Positions 1 to 4,074 of a stretch of DNA of 6,025 bases are shown here, in pieces; the stretch's first letter is position 1; every line of letters starts with the position of its first letter. Source of the DNA: DATGIQ01 sp035295665 (GTDB taxonomy: Bacteria > Planctomycetota > Planctomycetia > Gemmatales > Gemmataceae); the NCBI GenBank assembly GCA_035295665.1, contig DATGIQ010000343.1, forward strand, positions 1 to 6,025, read 5' to 3'. The notes beneath the pieces are model-generated. The model worked only from the letters and a program-made list of their open reading frames with translations. It made no database searches and had not been told where the DNA came from. The position numbers and the translations under genes are program-made.

Positions 1-75
1 GTTGCGGCGGCAGTGCCGCTGGTAACGACCATCCTCGCGCTGGCGCAGGCCCCCAGCATGGCTGGACTTGGTTAG
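1..75 (+). CDS. Possible C-terminal end of an upstream gene (partial)
   Basis: Frame 1 is open from the window edge to a TAG at 73-75 and reads as 24 residues beginning VAAAVPLVTTILALAQ, a hydrophobic helix-like stretch with mostly G/C third positions. The second frame stops early; the third stays open to about 135 but reads as a composition unlike a normal protein. This could be the end of a membrane or exported protein. The piece is too short to name, and a chance open frame in GC-rich DNA is a real alternative. Extending the contig leftwards would decide. Confidence 0.25.
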   Translation, partial: VAAAVPLVTTILALAQAPSMAGLG

Positions 76-244
76 TGGCAGTTGGGAGTGCCCGAAGCCG
101 GCATGCGAGCGCGGCATCACACTCCAGGCCGCTAGCCTAGCCGGATAGCTCTCCCGTTCCTGTTGGCCGCCAACACCGCACGGACCCATCGGACGCTGAC
201 GAAATCGCCGCACCAGCACTGGCCGATCAATTAAAGATTCCTTG

Positions 245-275
245 AACTTCAAACTTATCCGCAAAGTTTTGAGTT
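245..275. repeat. AT-rich imperfect inverted repeat
   Basis: AAACTT at 251-256 pairs with AAGTTT at 264-269 around a 7-nt loop. After one C/T mismatch the pairing continues outward, with 245-249 facing 271-275 including one G-T wobble. In total 11 of 12 positions pair. No T-tract follows, so it is not a classical terminator. Its position in the only AT-rich patch upstream of the chelatase gene would suit an operator or a promoter-proximal structure, but this is inference. Confidence 0.4.
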
Positions 276-334
276 GCCCTCCGATCCCAGCATACGTACA
301 CTCGTCAGCGGCAGCCAAGAAAAGGTGGCGGGGC

Positions 335-403
335 GTGCGTGGCGGGAGGCGGGAGAAGCAGCAAAGAAAAGCAACCCATCTTCTTCCGCCGCCCGCCACA
401 CAC
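335..403. repeat. Long GC-rich inverted repeat in the chelatase leader
   Basis: The left arm (335-358) and right arm (380-403) are 24 nt each. They pair at 21 positions plus one G-U wobble; the two mismatches are 338/400 and 347/391. The 21-nt loop (359-379) is A-rich. The 8-mer GTGGCGGG occurs twice, at 325-332 and 339-346, and either copy can pair with CCCGCCAC at 392-399, so two alternative registers exist. The structure ends 17 nt before the Shine-Dalgarno sequence. No T-tract follows, which argues against a terminator on the + strand. Confidence 0.7.
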
Positions 404-420
404 TCCGGATCCATCTCGTA

Positions 421-428
421 GAGGAGGT
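421..428 (+). promoter_or_regulatory. Shine-Dalgarno sequence for the chelatase
   Basis: GAGGAGGT lies 6 nt before ATG 435. It fixes the start there (a GTG at 432 is the only close rival) rather than at ATG 339, which falls inside the inverted repeat and has no comparable site. Confidence 0.75.
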
Positions 429-434
429 AGCGTG

Positions 435-1319
435 ATGCGTGATGCCCTACTGATCGTTGGCCACGGAAGCCGAGACCCGGAAGGAATTGCCGACTTTCTC
501 AATCTTGCCCGCCAGTTCCGCGCTCACCGGCCCGACGTGCCTGTCGAGATCGCATTCCTCGAGTTTGCCCGGCCCACCATCCAGGAGGGCATCGACCGCT
601 TGGCGAAGACTGGCGTGGAAGCGATTCTCGTGCTCCCCGGCGTTCTGATGGCTGCGGGGCATGCCAAGAATGACATGGCCAGTGAAGTTCGTCTGGCGCG
701 GCAGCGTTACCCGCACATCGATATCCGCATGGGGCGTGCCCTGGACGTGGAGCCGCGGTTGCTCCAATTGGCCCGGATCCGTTACCAAGAGGCGATCGCC
801 AATCGGCCGGCGGTCGCAGCGGCAGAAACGCTGCTCTTGGTGGTCGGCCGCGGAAGCAGCGATCCCGATGCCAACGCCAACATTGCCAAGGTGGCCCGAT
901 TTCTTCAAGAAGGATATCCAACGGGTTGGTCAGCGGTTGCCTTTACCGGCGTCACCACGCCGCTCTTGAGCGATGCCTTGCCCGTTTGTGAGCGCGCGGG
1001 CTTTCGCCGCATCGTCGTGCAGCCCTATTTCCTGTTCACCGGCGTTCTCCTCAAACGAATCTATGCCCAGGTGGAAGCCCGCCGTAGCGCCCGGACCGAT
1101 CTCGAGATTCTGGCCACGCCCCATTTGCAGGCGCACACGCTCCTGCTCGATGTCTTCCTCGATCGCGCCGAGGAGGCACGGCAAGGCCAGGCACACATGA
1201 ACTGCTCGCTCTGCCAGTACCGGGAGTCGATTATTGGCCACGAGGCGAAGCGGGGAGAACCGCAGCATGCCCATCATCACCACGTCCAGGGATTGCACGA
1301 ACATATTCACCATGCCTAG
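435..1319 (+). CDS. cbiX: Sirohydrochlorin cobalto-/ferrochelatase, two-domain CbiX/SirB type
   Basis: This cytosolic class II chelatase (294 aa) inserts Co2+ (early, anaerobic cobalamin route) or Fe2+ (siroheme) into sirohydrochlorin. The N-terminal domain (about 1-125) opens with LLIVGHGSRDPEG and has GHAKNDM at 75-81. H10 and H76 match the two catalytic histidines of the family. The second domain (about 131-245) repeats the fold with VVGRGSSDPDAN but has R139 and V204 at the matching places, so only the first domain should be catalytic. The tail carries MNCSLC (255-260), matching the MxCxxC Fe-S motif reported for long CbiX of Bacillus megaterium, then a His-rich end with 9 His in residues 278-294. 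The start at 435 is chosen from its Shine-Dalgarno sequence and because the protein then begins at the conserved first strand. Metal choice (Co, Fe or Ni) cannot be read from sequence. No other cobalamin gene is in view. Confidence 0.88.
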   Translation: MRDALLIVGHGSRDPEGIADFLNLARQFRAHRPDVPVEIAFLEFARPTIQEGIDRLAKTGVEAILVLPGVLMAAGHAKNDMASEVRLARQRYPHIDIRMGRALDVEPRLLQLARIRYQEAIANRPAVAAAETLLLVVGRGSSDPDANANIAKVARFLQEGYPTGWSAVAFTGVTTPLLSDALPVCERAGFRRIVVQPYFLFTGVLLKRIYAQVEARRSARTDLEILATPHLQAHTLLLDVFLDRAEEARQGQAHMNCSLCQYRESIIGHEAKRGEPQHAHHHHVQGLHEHIHHA

Positions 1320-1351
1320 CAGCGGGCCAGGCGCGGATCTGCGAACCGCCG

Positions 1352-1380
1352 CTGAACCCGAAGGGCCGGTCGTGTATAAT
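1352..1380 (+). promoter_or_regulatory. Candidate promoter for guaB
   Basis: A perfect TATAAT lies at 1375-1380, 33 nt before the guaB start. With a 17-nt spacer the -35 position reads CTGAAC (1352-1357), only 3 of 6 matches. Transcription would start near 1387 and give a leader of about 25-30 nt. No U-tract terminator is visible between the chelatase stop and this site, so some read-through from upstream is possible. Confidence 0.5.
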
Positions 1381-1400
1381 ACAAAAGAAAGACATCTCTC

Positions 1401-1407
1401 GAAGGAG
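1401..1407 (+). promoter_or_regulatory. Shine-Dalgarno sequence for guaB
   Basis: GAAGGAG lies 6 nt before ATG 1414. It selects this start over the in-frame ATG at 1234, which would lie inside the chelatase gene. Confidence 0.7.
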
Positions 1408-1413
1408 CCCCCC

Positions 1414-2889
1414 ATGCACGACCGAATTGCTTACCAGGGCATCACCTTTGATGATGTCCTCCTGGAGCCGGCCTACAGCGATGTGGTTCCGCGCGACGTC
1501 GATATCCGCACGCAGCTGACCCGCAATGTTGCCCTCAATATTCCGATCGTCTCGTCCCCCATGGACACGGTGACGGAGAGCGAACTGGCCATCGCGCTGG
1601 CCCAAGAGGGCGGGATGGGCATCATCCACAAAAACATGACGATCGAGCGGCAAACGCGCGAGGTGGATAAGGTCAAGCGGAGCGAGAATGGCATCATCAC
1701 TGATCCGATCACGCTGCCGCCGGACGAAACGGTGCGCACCGCACGCCGCATCATGGAGCAGCACAACATCAGCGGCGTGCCGATCACGGTGAATGGCCAA
1801 CTCAAAGGCATCTTGACGCGCAGAGACCTTCGCTTCCTGACCGACCACGATCAGCGGCTGTCCGAGGTCATGACCAAGGATAACCTGGTGACGGCCCCGG
1901 AACATACGACGTTGGAAGCGGCCGAACGGATTTTAACGGAAAATAAGGTCGAGAAACTTTTGCTGGTGGACGAATCATATAGACTGAAAGGCCTGATCAC
2001 GATCAAGGACATCGACAAATTGACCAACTTCCCCCAGGCCTGCAAAGACAAGCGCGGGCGACTGCGCGTCGGGGCGGCGGTTGGAGTATACGACTTTGAA
2101 CGGGCCGAATCGCTCGTCCAAGCAGGCGTGGATGTCCTGGTCGTGGACTCGGCTCATGGCCATTCGGCCAACGTGTCGGAAACCGTGTCCCGGCTCAAAC
2201 GGCGCTTCGATATCGATCTGATTGCTGGCAACGTGGTGACCGCAGAGGGGGCGCGGGCCTTGGTGGAAGCGGGGGCTGATGGGATCAAAGTGGGAATTGG
2301 TCCTGGCTCGATCTGCACAACCCGGGTTATCTCCGGCGTGGGGGTCCCGCAGGTCACCGCAATTTACCAGGCTTCGCAGGGTGTGGCCGACAGCGGCGTG
2401 CCAATTATCGGCGACGGTGGGATTCGTTATTCCGGAGACATCACAAAAGCTCTGGCTGCCGGTGCCCATTGCGTGATGCTCGGGAGCTTGCTGGCCGGGC
2501 TAGCTGAGAGCCCGGGGCAAACGATTATTTACAAGGGACGGAGTTTCAAGACGTATCGAGGCATGGGTTCCATCGGCGCCATGGTGGCCGGCTCCAGCGA
2601 CCGTTACCAGCAGGGAAACGGTACAGGCAGCAAGCTGGTGCCCGAAGGGGTCGAAGGCCGGGTGCCTTACAAAGGACCCCTGGGACCATTTGTCTACCAG
2701 CTGGTGGGCGGTTTGCGGGCCGGGATGGGATACTGTGGCTGCCGGAATATCGAAGAACTGCGCACCCGCAGCCGATTCGTCCTGGTGAGCGGGGCGTCGG
2801 TCCAGGAGAGCCATCCGCATGATATCGTCATTACGCAGGAAGCGCCAAACTATAGCAGTGCCGAGTATGCCGGCACGGATGGCGGCTAG
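1414..2889 (+). CDS. guaB: Inosine-5'-monophosphate dehydrogenase
   Basis: IMPDH oxidises IMP to XMP with NAD+, the committed step of guanine nucleotide synthesis in the cytosol. The 491-aa product has the usual bacterial length and order. The N-terminal barrel segment begins at residue 8 (QGITFDDVLLEP, then SSPMDTVTE at 47-55). A tandem CBS (Bateman) regulatory pair follows at about 92-205 (ISGVPITVNGQLKGILTRRD and a second copy). The catalytic barrel then resumes with VVDSAHGHS, the K+/catalytic loop GPGSICTTRV with C301 as nucleophile, and the phosphate-binding GDGGIRYSGD. The flap region has YRGMGSIGAM (381-390) and EGVEGRVPYKG, whose R416 and Y419 match the catalytic Arg-Tyr pair. All key residues are present, so it should be active. 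The conserved end of the family is near EAPNY (476-480); the last 11 residues form a short extra tail overlapping the next gene. Confidence 0.97.
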   Translation: MHDRIAYQGITFDDVLLEPAYSDVVPRDVDIRTQLTRNVALNIPIVSSPMDTVTESELAIALAQEGGMGIIHKNMTIERQTREVDKVKRSENGIITDPITLPPDETVRTARRIMEQHNISGVPITVNGQLKGILTRRDLRFLTDHDQRLSEVMTKDNLVTAPEHTTLEAAERILTENKVEKLLLVDESYRLKGLITIKDIDKLTNFPQACKDKRGRLRVGAAVGVYDFERAESLVQAGVDVLVVDSAHGHSANVSETVSRLKRRFDIDLIAGNVVTAEGARALVEAGADGIKVGIGPGSICTTRVISGVGVPQVTAIYQASQGVADSGVPIIGDGGIRYSGDITKALAAGAHCVMLGSLLAGLAESPGQTIIYKGRSFKTYRGMGSIGAMVAGSSDRYQQGNGTGSKLVPEGVEGRVPYKGPLGPFVYQLVGGLRAGMGYCGCRNIEELRTRSRFVLVSGASVQESHPHDIVITQEAPNYSSAEYAGTDGG

Positions 2890-3607
2890 CTTGATGGGCC
2901 TGGGACTGTTCTTGGCCGGCTCGCAAGCACCCGCCCAGGATACAACCCGGTCCGCGGCATCGGATGCCCCGCCCGTGCGGGTACTCCACTTCAGCAAACC
3001 GCCCGACATGCCACCCGTTCCAACCCGGTCTGGTCCGGCCGTGCGACCCGTGGCGATGCAGACACCGGCTCGGGATGTTGGCACCCGGGCACCCGAAGAA
3101 GGCCAGGAATACGAGGTCCAGCTCGAGCCCCCCGGGCCGTTGCGGCTCTTCCGGTTGGAATCGGAAAAGGCCTTGCAAGAACGAATGCGACAGGAAGTTC
3201 GAGAGCGAACCCCACCGGGATCGGCGCCGGAACGCATCGTCTTTCCCGAAGAGCCGGTGATTACGCGGCAGCTCTACGCCGGGCGAACGTTTCCACCGGG
3301 GAATCTCCAGGTGGAACCCATCTATCTCTGCTACGGTCGACTCTACTTTGAACAGATCAATGCGGAGCGTTATGGCTGGGACCTTGGTCCCATCCATCCG
3401 CTGATTTCGACGGCGGGATTCTGTTGGGACCTGCTTACCTTGCCGTACCACCTCGGAACGGAGCCGTGCCGGCGGTACGAATGCAGTGCAGGCTATTGCT
3501 TGCCGGGTAGTCCTGTGCCGCTCCTGCTCTACCCGCCGGAGTTGAGCCTCACTGGCCTTGCCCTGGAGGCGGGCACCGTCACCGCATTGTTCGCGATCTT
3601 TCCTTGA
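2867..3607 (+). CDS. Exported Pro-rich protein of unknown function
   Basis: I do not recognise a named family. From ATG 2867 the product is 246 aa and starts with a signal peptide: MPAR, a hydrophobic core (5-18) and SQAPAQD, with likely cleavage after APA (residue 23). Residues 28-75 are Pro/Arg-rich and low in complexity, and residues about 92-115 are charged and helix-prone. The better-ordered block at 150-225 contains LCYGRLYFEQINAERYGWDLG, LPYHLGTEPC and a Pro-rich segment, with five Cys (155, 186, 201, 206, 211). The last 20 residues are hydrophobic. The block resembles conserved hypothetical exported proteins of planctomycetes, from memory only. The start is uncertain: ATG 2819 has a better Shine-Dalgarno (AGGAG, 2804-2808), but its extra codons overlap conserved guaB sequence, whereas 2867 overlaps only the guaB tail; ATG 2879 is also possible. 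The gene is probably co-transcribed with guaB. Confidence 0.75.
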   Translation: MPARMAASLMGLGLFLAGSQAPAQDTTRSAASDAPPVRVLHFSKPPDMPPVPTRSGPAVRPVAMQTPARDVGTRAPEEGQEYEVQLEPPGPLRLFRLESEKALQERMRQEVRERTPPGSAPERIVFPEEPVITRQLYAGRTFPPGNLQVEPIYLCYGRLYFEQINAERYGWDLGPIHPLISTAGFCWDLLTLPYHLGTEPCRRYECSAGYCLPGSPVPLLLYPPELSLTGLALEAGTVTALFAIFP

Positions 3608-3628
3608 CCCGATCGTTCAAGCCGCCCT

Positions 3629-3661
3629 GGCCGATTCTGCCATGCAGGATCGGCCTTTTTT
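3629..3661 (+). terminator. Rho-independent terminator of the guaB unit
   Basis: GGCCGAT (3629-3635) pairs with ATCGGCC (3649-3655). The stem continues with a T-G wobble and CTGC/GCAG around a CAT loop, giving about 12 bp, and is followed by six T (3656-3661). It starts 21 nt after the stop at 3607. There is no matching A-tract on the left, so it works in the + direction only. Confidence 0.9.
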
Positions 3662-3763
3662 GTTGCGCGCGTTTCCCGGTCACGGAGCGTCCTTGGCGGC
3701 TAGGCCGTGATCCGCAATCCCCTCCAAATTAGCTATTCGGCATAAGCGGCCCGTACGGCGCGG

Positions 3764-3827
3764 CCGTCATCCCTGATGCCACGTGTCTGGCGTGAGACGA
3801 GGCAAGCCTCGTAAACCGGGATGACGG
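3764..3827. repeat. 64-nt branched inverted repeat, possible three-way junction
   Basis: A perfect 10-bp outer stem pairs CCGTCATCCC (3764-3773) with GGGATGACGG (3818-3827). Inside it are two further stem-loops: 3776-3781 with 3788-3793 (6 bp including one G-U) and ACGAGGC/GCCTCGT at 3797-3803 and 3806-3812 (7 bp, or 6 bp with a CAAG loop). The unpaired joints are TG, GAG and AAACC. Because the fold is symmetric, either strand could form it. It may be a structured RNA, a REP-like dispersed repeat or a protein-binding cruciform; the sequence alone does not decide. Confidence 0.55.
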
Positions 3828-3954
3828 TGATTGCATCGGAAAAAACCAGCCGATAAACAGGCTTGGACGGGCTAAGGCGTTTTCGGACGCCGGGCAAGGA
3901 AGCCACCCCCAGCGGGGGGCCACGCGCGGTGACATGGAAGAGCCCGGCCGACGT

Positions 3955-4004
3955 GGTTGATGGGGACGGCCCCCAACCGTTTAGCCGGCGTTCGTGGAAC
4001 GCCG
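3955..4004. repeat. Two adjacent strong hairpins ahead of the YTV gene
   Basis: The first (3955-3978) pairs GGTTG with CAACC and GGGG with CCCC around an ACGG loop, giving 9 bp with a two-base AT bulge. The second pairs CGGCGTTC (3986-3993) with GAACGCCG (3997-4004), a perfect 8-bp stem with a GTG loop. CCGGCG (3985-3990) can instead pair with CGCCGG (4011-4016), which excludes the second hairpin. They end about 57 nt before the Shine-Dalgarno sequence and lack T-tracts. Confidence 0.5.
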
Positions 4005-4060
4005 CTCGGACGCCGGTACCCCAGCTTGACGAATTCCCAGAATGGGCCCTTGTGCTGATG

Positions 4061-4066
4061 AGGAGG
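4061..4066 (+). promoter_or_regulatory. Shine-Dalgarno sequence for the YTV gene
   Basis: AGGAGG lies 8 nt before ATG 4075. It fixes the start there rather than at ATG 4042, which would put eleven residues (beginning MGPCADEE) in front of the signal peptide. ATG 4081 is a less well placed alternative. Confidence 0.8.
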
Positions 4067-4074
4067 CGAAAATC

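Larger units (their letters stand above)
76..434. other. Intergenic region upstream of the chelatase gene
   Basis: No open frame here looks like a gene. The stretch contains an AT-rich island (about 229-300) inside otherwise GC-rich DNA, an imperfect AT-rich hairpin (245-275) and a strong GC-rich inverted repeat (335-403). A weak promoter can be proposed with TTGAGT at 269-274 and CATACG at 291-296 (16-nt spacer, only 3 of 6 matches in the -10 box). That would place the 335-403 hairpin in the 5' leader. I looked for cobalamin-riboswitch landmarks on the + strand, because the next gene acts in corrinoid/siroheme metabolism, and saw none. Confidence 0.6.
3662..4074. other. Structured intergenic region upstream of the YTV gene
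   Basis: No convincing gene lies here. A short + frame (3863-4078) and a long - frame are judged spurious. The stretch is unusually rich in stem-loops: a branched element at 3764-3827, ATCGG/CCGAT (3835-3854), GGCGT/ACGCC (3876-3891), CCCCC/GGGGG (3906-3918), and two stronger hairpins between 3955 and 4004. No good promoter is visible: TTGACG at 4026-4031 is a fair -35 box without a -10, and TTGCAT/GATAAA (3831-3857) is weak with a short spacer. If transcribed as the YTV leader, it would be long and folded. Confidence 0.6.

Noticed and set aside
339..434. N-terminal extension of the chelatase from ATG 339
   Set aside because: The extension lies within the inverted repeat, has a low-complexity composition and precedes the conserved first strand; ATG 435 has a strong Shine-Dalgarno sequence.
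76..434. Cobalamin riboswitch ahead of the chelatase
   Set aside because: The conserved B12-box and GCCACTG-type landmarks were not seen on the + strand.
3751..3758. CCGTACGG palindrome
   Set aside because: An 8-bp palindrome is expected by chance at this length and composition, and nothing nearby supports a binding site.
3773..3818. Possible hammerhead ribozyme core in the three-way element
   Set aside because: CTGATG at 3773-3778, GAGA at 3794-3797 and TA at 3812-3813 fall near the expected places. However, the bases equivalent to A9 and A14 are C and G, and about five extra bases separate the TA from the closing stem. A self-cleaving core seems unlikely, though a hammerhead covariance-model scan would settle it.
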